Assembly (NCBI GenBank): GCA_021787365.1
Contig: JAJYMB010000035.1
Span: 1 to 51,760, forward strand
Reading direction: 5' to 3'
From: Actinomycetes bacterium
GTDB lineage: Bacteria; Actinomycetota; Acidimicrobiia; Acidimicrobiales; Palsa-688
DNA: 51,760 nucleotides
Every line of letters begins with the position of its first letter. The stretch's first letter is position 1. This document shows, in pieces, positions 1-8,325 of this stretch. The position numbers were made by a program, and so were the translations under genes. Under the pieces are notes generated by a model. The model searched no databases. It was not told where the DNA came from and saw only the letters and a program-made list of their open reading frames with translations.

Positions 1-2
1 CC

Positions 3-980
3 ATCTACCACTTAGGCACCGAGGAGCAAAAGCAGCGTTGGCTGCCCTCGCTCTGCCGCGGGGAGCAACTCGGCGCCTTTGCCCTCACCGAGCCCGGCGG
101 TGGCTCGGACGCCGGCGCCGCCCGCACGAGGGCCCGACGAGACGGGGCCGAGTGGGTCATCGACGGCACCAAGGTGTTCATCACCAACGCCGGCACCGAC
201 ATCACCGGTCTCGTAACGGTGGCCGCCGTGACTGGGGCCGCCGTGACTGGGGCCGCCGTGACTGGCGACGCCGTGACTGGGGACGCCGTGACTGGGGCCG
301 GCGCAGCCGGGCCCGCCGTGACCGCCGGCGCTACCGCATCCCGCCGGCGCCCCGAGATCTCGGCGATCGTAGTCCCGGCCGGCACGCCCGGGCTCTCGGT
401 ATCGAAAAAGTACTCCAAGGTGGGCTGGTCGGCGTCGGACACGCGAGAGGTCTCCTTCTCGGGTTGCCGGGTACCGCTCGACAACCTGCTCGGCGTGGAG
501 GGGCGCGGCTACGCCCAGTTCCTCCAGATCCTCGACGAGGGCAGGGTGGCCGTCGCCGCCCTCTCCGTTGGCCTCGCCCAAGGGTGCATCGACGAGTGCC
601 TCCCCTACATGGCGGAGCGGGAGGCCTTCGGCAGGAAGCTCGCCGAGTACGAGGCGTTGCAGTTCAAGCTGGCGGACATGGAGGCGCGGGCCCACGCAGC
701 GCGCCTCGCCTGGTACGACGCCGCCCGCCGGCTCGTCGAGGGGAAGCCTTTCAAAAAGCAGGCCGCCATGGCCAAGTTGCTGGCGTCCGACGCGGCCATG
801 GTCAACGCCCGCGAAGCGACCCAGATCTTCGGCGGGTACGGCTTCATGAACGAGACGCCGGTCGGCCGCTTCTACCGTGACGCCAAGATCCTGGAGGTCG
901 GAGAGGGCACTTCGGAGGTCCTGCGCCTGGTCATCGCACGCGAGCTCGGCCTGCCCGCCGGCCCAGGTACCCGTGCCTGA
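3..980 (+). CDS. Acyl-CoA dehydrogenase, 5'-truncated by the window edge
   Basis: FAD-dependent dehydrogenation of an acyl-CoA to the trans-2-enoyl-CoA, with electrons passed to ETF. The frame is open from base 3, so the N-terminal helical domain lies outside the window. Visible landmarks are the middle-domain motif ALTEPGGGSDAG, then GTKVFITNAG, the stretch PEISAIVVPAGTPGLSV, and near the C-terminus ILEVGEGTSEVLR, whose GEGTSE glutamate is the usual catalytic base position. The C-terminal AREAFGRKL-like and QIFGGYGF motifs are typical of short-chain and branched-chain enzymes. Where the family normally has a short strand (V-V-F-A-type) after NAGT, this protein has a Val-Thr-Gly-Ala repeat coded by a 15-bp tandem array. 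EtfD starts 36 bases downstream, so the electron acceptor is co-transcribed. Substrate cannot be fixed from sequence; the context favours branched or short chains. Confidence 0.93.
   Translation: MYHLGTEEQKQRWLPSLCRGEQLGAFALTEPGGGSDAGAARTRARRDGAEWVIDGTKVFITNAGTDITGLVTVAAVTGAAVTGAAVTGDAVTGDAVTGAGAAGPAVTAGATASRRRPEISAIVVPAGTPGLSVSKKYSKVGWSASDTREVSFSGCRVPLDNLLGVEGRGYAQFLQILDEGRVAVAALSVGLAQGCIDECLPYMAEREAFGRKLAEYEALQFKLADMEARAHAARLAWYDAARRLVEGKPFKKQAAMAKLLASDAAMVNAREATQIFGGYGFMNETPVGRFYRDAKILEVGEGTSEVLRLVIARELGLPAGPGTRA
222..296. repeat. In-frame 15-bp tandem repeat inside acyl-CoA dehydrogenase
   Basis: Five head-to-tail 15-bp units of the form GCCGCCGTGACTGGG (first base pair of each unit varies between GCC and GAC; one unit ends in C). 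A degenerate sixth unit follows to about base 311. The unit is a multiple of three, so the frame is kept and the protein gains Ala-Ala/Asp-Val-Thr-Gly repeats in a surface loop of the middle beta domain. Confidence 0.9.
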
Positions 981-1016
981 GCCTCCAGCCGGCGGGCCGG
1001 CGGCGGGGCCGGCGCC

Positions 1017-3035
1017 GTGCTGAGCCGCTACCCGGTCGGCCTAGCTGCGTTGGCCATCGCCCTCGCCGTCGCCGGGAGAAGGCTGTTCTGGCTGGGCCGC
1101 CTGCTGCTCTCCGGCGCCCCTGTCGCCGAGGCTCTCCCCGGCTGGCGGGCGCGCCTGGCCGCGGTAGGGCGCGAAGTGCTCTTGCAGCAAAAGCTCTTGC
1201 GCTGGCGGGGCGCCGGCCTCGCGCACGCCGCCACCTTCTGGGGCTTCGTCGTGCTACTGCTCACGGTGATCGAGGCCTTCGGCAACCTGTTCTCACCGTC
1301 CTTTGCCATCCCGGCCATCGGCCACAACGGCGCCGTCGGGTTCCTGGAGGACTTCTTTGCCTGCGCCGCGCTCGTGGCCGTGTGCGCCTTCGGCGTCATT
1401 AGGGCGACGGCCAGCCCGCGGCGCAAAGAGCGGGGGTCACGCTTTTTTGGTTCCCACACCCAAGCGGCGTGGCTGGTGCTCGGGTTGATCGCCGGCGTGG
1501 TCGTCACCCTCCTCCTCTACCGCGCCGCCGAGACCAACACGGGCGACCTCCCCTACGACTGGTGGGCCTTCGCCTCCCACGGCATCGGACGTGCCCTCGC
1601 GCCCCTCGGGAGGAGCGCCAACGCCATCCTGGCCACGGTTTTCGTCGACTTGAACGTGGTCATCATCTCGGCCTTTTTGGTCTTCGTCGTCTACTCGAAG
1701 CACCTCCACATCGTGCTCGCCCCGTTCAACGTCGCCCTTTCGCGGCGGCCCCGCGCCCTCGGCCCCCTCGCTTCGACCCCTGCCATGGCCCCCGAAGACA
1801 TAACCGAGGACTCGGTGTTCGGCGCCGGCGCCATACAACAGCTCAGCCGCAAGCGGCTCTTGGACCTCGTTACCTGCACCGAGTGCGGCAGGTGCCAGAG
1901 CCAGTGCCCCGCCTGGCTCACCGGCAAAGCGCTCTCGCCGAAGCTCGTGGTGATGGACCTCCGCGACGAGCTGTTCGCATCTGCGCCCCGCCTGCTCGGC
2001 CGTCCGGGAGGCGAAAGCCAACCAGAACGCCGGCTCGTCCCCGACGTCATCTCGCCCGACGCCCTCTGGGCCTGCACCACCTGTGGGGCCTGCGTCGAGC
2101 AGTGCCCGGTCGACATCGCCCATGTCGACACCATCGTGGAGATGCGCCGGCACCAGGTCATGATGGAGTCGGAGTTCCCGAGCGAGGCGGCGACCATGTT
2201 GCGCAACATCGAGAGCCGGGGCGACCCCTGGGGCCTCGGCAGCGCCAAGCGCCTCGAATGGGCGGACGGCCTCGGTTTCGAGGTGCCCGTCGTCGCCCCG
2301 GGGGCGGCCGTCGAAGCCGAGTACCTGCTTTGGGTGGGGTGCGCTGGCGCGTTCGACGACCGGGCCAAGAAGACCACGAAGGCGCTGGCCCGCTTGCTCC
2401 ACGCTGCCGGGGCCAGCTTCGCGGTGCTCGGCCCCCGCGAGAGCTGCACCGGAGATCCCGCCCGCCGGCTCGGGAACGAGTACCTCTACCAGGAGCAGGC
2501 GAGGAAAAACCTGGCCACCTTCGCCGCCTCGGGGGTACACAAGGTCGTCGCCTCCTGTCCGCACTGCTTCAACTCGCTCGGCCAGGAGTACCCGGCGCTC
2601 GGAGGGCGGCTGCAAGTCGTCCACCACTCGCAGTTGCTGGCCGACCTCGTGGCGGAAGGGCGCATCTCGCCGGCGCGTCTCGACGCCTCGGTCGCCTACC
2701 ACGACCCCTGCTACCTCGGCCGGCACAACCGGGTCTTCGACGAGCCCCGTTCGCTCGTCGACTCGCTGCCCGGCGCCAGGCGGGTGGAAATGGGGCGCTG
2801 CCGGGAGAATAGTTTCTGTTGCGGTGCCGGGGGCGCGCGCATGTGGATGGAGGAGCCTGTTGGCAAACGCGTCAACCACGCGCGCGCCGAAGAAGCCCTT
2901 TCTACCGGTGCCGGTGTGCTCGCAACGGCCTGTCCTTTTTGCCTGATAATGCTCGACGACGCCGTGAAGTCCAAGGCGAGGCAGGACGTGGCTGTGCTCG
3001 ACATCGCCCAGCTTCTGGACGGGCCCGACAACTAG
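1017..3035 (+). CDS. etfD: EtfD-like membrane iron-sulfur oxidoreductase (ETF to respiratory chain)
   Basis: A 672-residue membrane protein. Residues about 1-240 hold five or six hydrophobic helices like the haem-b/nitrate-reductase-gamma domain, with histidines at 70, 229 and 231. Two 4Fe-4S motifs follow, CTECGRCQSQCP at 287-298 and CTTCGACVEQCP at 353-364. The C-terminal half has two cysteine-rich (CCG) domains of the heterodisulfide-reductase type, including CPHCFNSLGQEYP, HDPCYLGRH and FCCGAGGARMW. This architecture is that of mycobacterial EtfD, which accepts electrons from EtfBA and reduces quinone. The genes etfB and etfA lie 17 kb away on the other side of an inserted island. The GTG start gives a hydrophobic N-terminus directly. 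The stop codon shares the palindrome CTAG with the stop of the convergent gene. Confidence 0.88.
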   Translation: MLSRYPVGLAALAIALAVAGRRLFWLGRLLLSGAPVAEALPGWRARLAAVGREVLLQQKLLRWRGAGLAHAATFWGFVVLLLTVIEAFGNLFSPSFAIPAIGHNGAVGFLEDFFACAALVAVCAFGVIRATASPRRKERGSRFFGSHTQAAWLVLGLIAGVVVTLLLYRAAETNTGDLPYDWWAFASHGIGRALAPLGRSANAILATVFVDLNVVIISAFLVFVVYSKHLHIVLAPFNVALSRRPRALGPLASTPAMAPEDITEDSVFGAGAIQQLSRKRLLDLVTCTECGRCQSQCPAWLTGKALSPKLVVMDLRDELFASAPRLLGRPGGESQPERRLVPDVISPDALWACTTCGACVEQCPVDIAHVDTIVEMRRHQVMMESEFPSEAATMLRNIESRGDPWGLGSAKRLEWADGLGFEVPVVAPGAAVEAEYLLWVGCAGAFDDRAKKTTKALARLLHAAGASFAVLGPRESCTGDPARRLGNEYLYQEQARKNLATFAASGVHKVVASCPHCFNSLGQEYPALGGRLQVVHHSQLLADLVAEGRISPARLDASVAYHDPCYLGRHNRVFDEPRSLVDSLPGARRVEMGRCRENSFCCGAGGARMWMEEPVGKRVNHARAEEALSTGAGVLATACPFCLIMLDDAVKSKARQDVAVLDIAQLLDGPDN

Positions 3036-4873
3036 GCGAGCCCGGGGCGCGAGCTCCAGAGCGGGGTCAGGCGTCCGGAGCCGGCCGTCACCCGACGGAG
3101 GAGGGCCGGCGCGTCCGACAGCGTCTCGAGCGCGAAGAAGTTGCTCTCGCCGGCCGCCACCTCTGCCTGCCCCTCCTGCTGGCCGGCCCCGCCCCCTGGC
3201 CGCCCGCGCCAGGCAACGAGCGCTCGTTTCGCCATGACCCAGCCCCCGAGGGTGACGCCGGCCAGTTGCAGGTAGGCGGCAGCACCGGCCAGGACGTCAT
3301 CAGGGCTCGAGGTGTACTTCTCGGCCACCCAGGCCGTGGCTTCGGTGAGCGCCCCGTGGGCCTCCTCGAGCGCCTGGGCCGTCGGGCCGAGCTCGGGCAG
3401 GGGCAGCACCTTCACGGTCGCCATGACGTCGTCGCAGAGCGAACTCATGGCGCGGCCCCCGTCCCGGCTCACCTTGCGAACTGCGAGATCTATCGCCTGG
3501 ATCCCGTTGGTCCCTTCGTAGATCGGGCCGATCCTGGCGTCGCGGAGGCGCTGGGCCACCTTGGCCTCTTCCAAGTACCCGCTGCCGCCGTGCACCTGCA
3601 ATGCGAGCGAGGTGGCGAGGAACCCTTGGTCGGTGGCCCATGCCTTGGCGATGGGCACGAGCAGGCCGAAGCGCGCCTCGGCCTGGCGGCGCTCGGCCTC
3701 TCCGGCGCCGTGGCGCGCCAGGTCTCTCTGTGCAAATGCGGCGTAGACGACCATGCGCGACGCCAGCGTGAGCGTGCGCACCTGGAGGAGCATCCGGGCG
3801 ACGTCGGGGTGCTCGATGATGGGCGCCCGCTCCCCCGGGGGCGTCGAGGGCCGGCGTCCCTGGAGGCGCTCCCTCGCATACGCGTACGCTTGCTGGAACG
3901 CCCGCTCGGCCACGGCCGGGCCTTCCGCCCCGATGGACACGCGGGCCATGTTCATCATCGTCAACATGACGCGAAAGCCCCCATGCAGCGCGCCCACGAG
4001 CTCGCCGGCCGCGTCGTCGTACTCCATGACACAAGTCGGGCTGGCGTGGATCCCGAGTTTTTCCTCGACCCGGGCGCAACGGAGCGAGTTAGCCACGCCC
4101 GGCTCGCCCGAAGGGCCCGGCGGGCGCTTGGGGACGAGGAAGACCGAGAGCCCCTTGGTGCCTGCCGGGGCACCGGCGGCGCGGGCGAGCACGAAATGGA
4201 CGATGTTGTCGGCGAGGTCGTGCTCGGCCCAGGTGGCGAAGATCTTCGTCCCGGAGATCCGCCAGGTGCCGTCGGGCTGCTCGGTGGCCCTCGTCGTCAA
4301 CGCCCCAAGGTCGGACCCCGCGTCGGGCTCCGTGAGCTCCATGGTCGCCGGCCAGTACCCCGAGACCATGCGCGGGAGGTAGGTGTCGCGCTGGCGGTCG
4401 TCGCCCCACTGGAGCAGGAGCTCGACGGCCCCTTGGGTGAGGACGGGGTTGATCGACAGCGCCATGTTGGCCGATGCGAACATCTCTTGGAGCGCCACGG
4501 CGACCGCCCACGGGAAGCCACCACCCCCGTAGCGTTCAGGGAACTGCAGGGATCCCCAGCCGCCTTCCACGTAACGGCCGTAGGCCTCCTTGAACCCAGT
4601 CGGCGTGACGACCCCGCCCCGGTCATCTCTTCGCGAGCCGGCCGAGTCACCGGCGGCGTCGGTCGGTGAGATCACCTCGCTCGCGAACCGCCCGAACTCC
4701 ACGACCACCTGCTCCACGGTCGGCCGGTCGACGTGGGCGAAGTCCGGTAGCTGGAGCAGGTCCCAAACGCCTGCCACTTGGAGCGCCTCCGTGATGTCGG
4801 CCACAGGCGCCCGGTAGGAGGAGCCGCCGGCGCCCTCGCTCGTGGATCCGCCCGCCATCAAGCGCTCCGCCAT
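3032..4873 (-). CDS. Acyl-CoA dehydrogenase, long (about 610-residue) FadE5-like type
   Basis: A 613-residue acyl-CoA dehydrogenase. It has an N-terminal extension (TEALQVAGVWDLLQLPDF and following), then the usual N-terminal, middle (ATMELTEPDAGSDLGAL, ISGTKIFATWAEHD) and C-terminal domains. The motif IGPIYEGTNGIQAIDLA carries the catalytic glutamate, and QVHGGSGYLEE is also family-typical. Length and the extra C-terminal helical domain match the FadE5-like group rather than the 380-residue short-chain group. It is 64 bases downstream of icmF on the same strand, so it probably oxidises the n-butyryl-CoA or isobutyryl-CoA partner of that mutase; this is inference. The ATG start sits in a repeated block that also supplies the GGCGGAG ribosome-binding site; a second in-frame ATG lies five codons later. 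Confidence 0.92.
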   Translation of the reverse strand: MAERLMAGGSTSEGAGGSSYRAPVADITEALQVAGVWDLLQLPDFAHVDRPTVEQVVVEFGRFASEVISPTDAAGDSAGSRRDDRGGVVTPTGFKEAYGRYVEGGWGSLQFPERYGGGGFPWAVAVALQEMFASANMALSINPVLTQGAVELLLQWGDDRQRDTYLPRMVSGYWPATMELTEPDAGSDLGALTTRATEQPDGTWRISGTKIFATWAEHDLADNIVHFVLARAAGAPAGTKGLSVFLVPKRPPGPSGEPGVANSLRCARVEEKLGIHASPTCVMEYDDAAGELVGALHGGFRVMLTMMNMARVSIGAEGPAVAERAFQQAYAYARERLQGRRPSTPPGERAPIIEHPDVARMLLQVRTLTLASRMVVYAAFAQRDLARHGAGEAERRQAEARFGLLVPIAKAWATDQGFLATSLALQVHGGSGYLEEAKVAQRLRDARIGPIYEGTNGIQAIDLAVRKVSRDGGRAMSSLCDDVMATVKVLPLPELGPTAQALEEAHGALTEATAWVAEKYTSSPDDVLAGAAAYLQLAGVTLGGWVMAKRALVAWRGRPGGGAGQQEGQAEVAAGESNFFALETLSDAPALLRRVTAGSGRLTPLWSSRPGLA

Positions 4874-4950
4874 CGAGCGCTCCGCCGGCGCGGCCCACCG
4901 GCGCCCTCGCCCTCGCCCTTGCCCGCAGGTGCGGCCATCAAGCGCTCCGC
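4855..4950. repeat. Repeat spanning the icmF stop and the acyl-CoA dehydrogenase start
   Basis: On the minus strand the block GGCGGAGCGCTTGATGG (or with CTCG) occurs three times: at the very end of icmF, where it codes Arg-Arg-Ser-Ala and the TGA stop, and twice in tandem at the start of the next gene, where it provides GGCGGAG as ribosome-binding site and two alternative ATG starts. Confidence 0.7.
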
Positions 4951-7900
4951 CTGTAGCTACCGCCGACCTCGTAGAGCGCTGCCGTGATCTCCCCGAGGGA
5001 TGCCGAACGTACCGTGCGCATCAGCTCATCCAAGACATTGCCCCCCGAACGCACCGTGTCTTGGAGGGCATGGAGCGCGGCCGGCCGCTCGGCCGCATGG
5101 CGAGCCTGGAAGGCGCGCAACCGGGCGATCTGGCCCTTTTTTTCCTCGTCGCTGGCGCGGGCGAGGAGGAGCCGGTCCGGCTTGCCCCCGCCGTTTGAGG
5201 CGACGAAGGTGTTGACACCGACAAGGGGCAAGGTGCCGTCGTGCTTTTTCTGTTCGTAGAGCATCGAGTCGTCCTGGATGCGGCCGCGCTGGTAACCGGT
5301 CTCCATGGCCCCGAGGACCCCGCCTCGCTCGGAAATGCGTTCCATTTCGACCAGCACGGCTTCCTCGACGGCGTCGGTGAGCTCCTCGACTATGAAGCTG
5401 CCCTGCAGCGGGTTCTCGTTTTGGGCCAGCCCCCATTCCTGGTTGATTATGAGCTGGATGGCGAGGGCGCGGCGGACGGACTCAGGGGTGGGGGTGGTCA
5501 CCGCCTCGTCGTAGGCGTTGGTGTGGAGGCTGTTGGCGTTGTCGTAGACGGCGCAGAGCGCTTGCAGGGTCGTCCTTATGTCGTTGAACGCCATCTCCTG
5601 GGCGTGGAGCGACCGGCCCGAGGTCTGGATGTGGTACTTCAGCTTTTGCGAGCGCTCGTTGGCGCCGTAGCGGTCGCGCATGGCTATGGCCCAGATGCGC
5701 CGTGCTACCCGGCCGATGACCGTGTACTCGGGGCCCATGCCGTTAGAGAAGAAAAACGACAGGTTGTGGGCGAAGTCGTCGATGTCCATGCCCCGGGCCA
5801 GGTAAGCCTCCACGTAGGTAAAAGCGTTGGCCAGGGTGAAGGCGAGCTGGGTGACCGGGTTGGCGCCGGCTTCGGCGATGTGGTAGCCCGAGACCGAGAC
5901 CGAGTAGAAGTTGCGGACCCCGTGGCGCACGAAGTACTCCTGGACGTCGCCCATTGCCCGGAGCGAAAACTCGGTCGAGAAGATGCAGGTGTTCTGGCCC
6001 TGGTCCTCTTTCAAGATGTCGGCCTGGACGGTCCCCCGCACCCGCCTCAGCACCGAACCGGCCAGTTCCTCGGCCTCGTCCTCCCCTGGCGGCCGCCCGT
6101 GCTCGACGGCGAAGCGCTCCAGTTGCTGGTCTATGGCGGTGTTGAAAAACATGGCCAATATCGCCGGCGCCGGCCCGTTTATCGTCATGGACACAGAAGT
6201 CCTCGGGTCGCAGAGGTCGAAACCGCGGAAAAGGTCCTTCATGTCCTCGAGAGTTGCCACCGACACCCCCGAAGTCCCGATCCGGCCGTAGATGTCGGGG
6301 CGGGGGTCGGGGTCGCAGCCGTAGAGCGTCACCGGGTCGAAAGCCACCGAGAGGCGGGTGGCGGGTTGGCCGTCGGCCAAGAGATGGAAGCGCCGGTTGG
6401 CCCTCTTCGGGTCGCCCTCGCCGGCGAACATCCGGGTCGGCTGCTCTTCCTCGCGCTTCAGGGGGAACACACCGCCGGTGAAAGGGAACCTGCCAGGCAG
6501 GTTCTCCGAGCGCAGCCAGCGCAGAAGTTCGGCCCGGTCCGAAAAGCGTGGGAGCGCCACCCTCGGCACCTTCGTCCCCGACAGCGACACCCGGTAGAGC
6601 GCCGGCTCCCCGCCGGCGCCAGCCTCCCCGCCGGCGCCAGCCTCCCCGCCGGCGCCAGCCTCCCCGCCGGCGCCTTCTGGCGCCCGCTCCTCACCCGAGT
6701 ACTGGCGTACCGTCTCGGGCCAGGACTCGACGAGGCCGAGCGCGTCGTCGTCGACGGCCGCCTTCGCCTCGCCGGCGAGTGCCTCGAGGTCCCTGGTCTC
6801 GAGCCCGTTCTCGGCGGCCACGCCCGCCGCCAGGGAGAGCGCGTCGGCGCGCCGGAGCGCGCCTGTCAGTTCTCTCGTCCGAGCGTGGTAGGCCCTTACG
6901 GTCGCCGCTATCTCGGCCAGGTACCGGTCCCGCTCCGCCGGAACGAAGGCGGCAGAGCCGCTCGAGACCCGGCCCGAGACGGGAGGGAGCGAACCCTGGC
7001 CGGCGCCGAAACCACGCCTTTCCAGCCCGTCCCGCAACAACTCGTCCCGCAAGTACTGGTAGAGGGCGGTTACGCCGTCGTCGTCCAGGTGCGAGGCGAT
7101 CGTGCCGAACACGGGCAGTTCCTCCGGGGCAACGGCGGACGCCCCGTGCTCCCGGGCCCACTGGCGGCGCACGTCGCGAAGGGCGTCGGCGGCGCCGCGA
7201 CGGTCGAACTTGTTGAGCGCGACGGCGTCCGCCAGCGCAAGCATGTCGGTCTTCTCGAGCTGGGAAGGAGCGCCGAACTCCGGCGTCATCACGTAGAGCG
7301 AGACGTCGGCCAGGTCCACGATGGCGGAGTTTCCCTGCCCGATGCCGGGCGTCTCCACCACTACCAGGTCGAACCCAGCTGCGCCGCACGCCTCCACGGC
7401 CAAAGGCACCGCCGGCGGCAACTCGGACGGGCTGCCCCGGGTGGCCAGGGAACGGAAGTACACCTGGGGAGGCCCGATCGAGCCCATCCGGAGCCGGTCG
7501 CCGAGCAGTGCTCCCCCACCCCGCCGGCGGGTCGGGTCGACCGCGAGGACCGCTATGCGGAGCCGGTCCCCCTGGTCGGCATGGAACCTCCTCAAGAGCT
7601 CGTCCACCAGGCACGACTTGCCAGAGCCGCCCGTACCCGTGACCCCGAGGACCGCCGGCCAAGGAGACGCCCGCGCCCGGAGCCGGGCGAGCTCGGCCTC
7701 CCCGAGCGAGCCTGCCTCGAGCGCCGTGATCACCCGGGCCAGCGCCGCGCTGCGGCCGGCGAAGAGGTCGTCGAGCGACGGGCGGCCGTCGCGAGCCAGG
7801 TCCACGTCGCACTCCTCGACCAGGACATTGGCCATCCTCGCCAACCCGAGGGCTTGGCCGTGCGCCGGCGAGAAGATGTGGCGCACGCCGTAGGCCTCCA

Positions 7901-8264
7901 GTTCGGCTATCTCCGGCGCCACGATCACGCCTCCCCCGCCGCCGTACACCCGTACGTCACCCCGGCCCTCCGCCCGCAGCCGGTCCACCAGGTACTCGAA
8001 GTACTCCACGTGGCCGCCCTGGTACGAGCTCACGGCGACCCCCTGCACGTCTTCTTCGACCGCGGCCGCCACCACCTCTTCGACGCTACGGTTGTGGCCT
8101 AGGTGGACCACCTCGGCACCTTGGGAGACGAGCAGCCTGCGGACCAGGTTGATCGCCGCGTCGTGGCCGTCGAAGAGGCTGGCCGCCGTCACGAAGCGCA
8201 CCGGGTGGCGGGGGACGTGAAGCTGGCGCCGGCGCTCTCCGGCAGGTGCCAGGGTGGCACTCAT
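4938..8264 (-). CDS. icmF: Fused isobutyryl-CoA mutase IcmF (B12 domain, G-protein chaperone, mutase)
   Basis: Adenosylcobalamin enzyme that interconverts isobutyryl-CoA and n-butyryl-CoA, fused to its own GTPase chaperone; 1108 residues. Order: B12-binding domain (about 20-150) with FDGHDAAIN, H34 being the cobalt ligand; MeaI-type GTPase (about 200-420) with P-loop GTGGSGKS (210-217), ETPGIGQ (304-310) and NKFD (351-354); a linker; then the TIM-barrel mutase (555-1108). The substrate-site pair is Phe600 and Gln757 (GGVFP and GQNTCIF). By comparison with methylmalonyl-CoA mutase these replace the Tyr/Arg pair that holds the carboxylate, so isobutyryl-CoA is the expected substrate. The linker at 533-552 is a Gly-Glu-Ala-Gly-Ala-Gly tandem repeat. 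It shares a 61-base divergent spacer with the thiolase gene and is followed by an acyl-CoA dehydrogenase. Confidence 0.95.
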   Translation of the reverse strand: MSATLAPAGERRRQLHVPRHPVRFVTAASLFDGHDAAINLVRRLLVSQGAEVVHLGHNRSVEEVVAAAVEEDVQGVAVSSYQGGHVEYFEYLVDRLRAEGRGDVRVYGGGGGVIVAPEIAELEAYGVRHIFSPAHGQALGLARMANVLVEECDVDLARDGRPSLDDLFAGRSAALARVITALEAGSLGEAELARLRARASPWPAVLGVTGTGGSGKSCLVDELLRRFHADQGDRLRIAVLAVDPTRRRGGGALLGDRLRMGSIGPPQVYFRSLATRGSPSELPPAVPLAVEACGAAGFDLVVVETPGIGQGNSAIVDLADVSLYVMTPEFGAPSQLEKTDMLALADAVALNKFDRRGAADALRDVRRQWAREHGASAVAPEELPVFGTIASHLDDDGVTALYQYLRDELLRDGLERRGFGAGQGSLPPVSGRVSSGSAAFVPAERDRYLAEIAATVRAYHARTRELTGALRRADALSLAAGVAAENGLETRDLEALAGEAKAAVDDDALGLVESWPETVRQYSGEERAPEGAGGEAGAGGEAGAGGEAGAGGEPALYRVSLSGTKVPRVALPRFSDRAELLRWLRSENLPGRFPFTGGVFPLKREEEQPTRMFAGEGDPKRANRRFHLLADGQPATRLSVAFDPVTLYGCDPDPRPDIYGRIGTSGVSVATLEDMKDLFRGFDLCDPRTSVSMTINGPAPAILAMFFNTAIDQQLERFAVEHGRPPGEDEAEELAGSVLRRVRGTVQADILKEDQGQNTCIFSTEFSLRAMGDVQEYFVRHGVRNFYSVSVSGYHIAEAGANPVTQLAFTLANAFTYVEAYLARGMDIDDFAHNLSFFFSNGMGPEYTVIGRVARRIWAIAMRDRYGANERSQKLKYHIQTSGRSLHAQEMAFNDIRTTLQALCAVYDNANSLHTNAYDEAVTTPTPESVRRALAIQLIINQEWGLAQNENPLQGSFIVEELTDAVEEAVLVEMERISERGGVLGAMETGYQRGRIQDDSMLYEQKKHDGTLPLVGVNTFVASNGGGKPDRLLLARASDEEKKGQIARLRAFQARHAAERPAALHALQDTVRSGGNVLDELMRTVRSASLGEITAALYEVGGSYRRSA
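6606..6674. repeat. In-frame 18-bp tandem repeat in the IcmF linker
   Basis: Nearly four perfect copies of CTCCCCGCCGGCGCCAGC (units start at 6606, 6624, 6642, 6660; the last is 15 bases). On the coding strand it gives repeated Gly-Glu-Ala-Gly-Ala-Gly between the GTPase and mutase domains. Confidence 0.9.
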
Positions 8265-8325
8265 AAGAACAACGATAGTTTGATGTCCAAGTAATTTCTA
8301 CGCTGCAGTTTGAGAGGAGAAAAAA
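8265..8325. promoter_or_regulatory. Divergent icmF / thiolase promoter region
   Basis: This 61-base spacer separates two divergently read genes and must hold both promoters. It is conspicuously AT-richer than its surroundings. A clear ribosome-binding site, GAGAGGAG, lies 7-8 bases before the TTG start of the thiolase. I could not assign -35 and -10 boxes with confidence. Confidence 0.5.

Noticed and set aside
5241..8102. A 953-codon plus-strand frame opposite icmF
   Set aside because: It is a GC-bias shadow: Arg/Gly/His-rich, no motifs, and the minus strand holds a complete IcmF.
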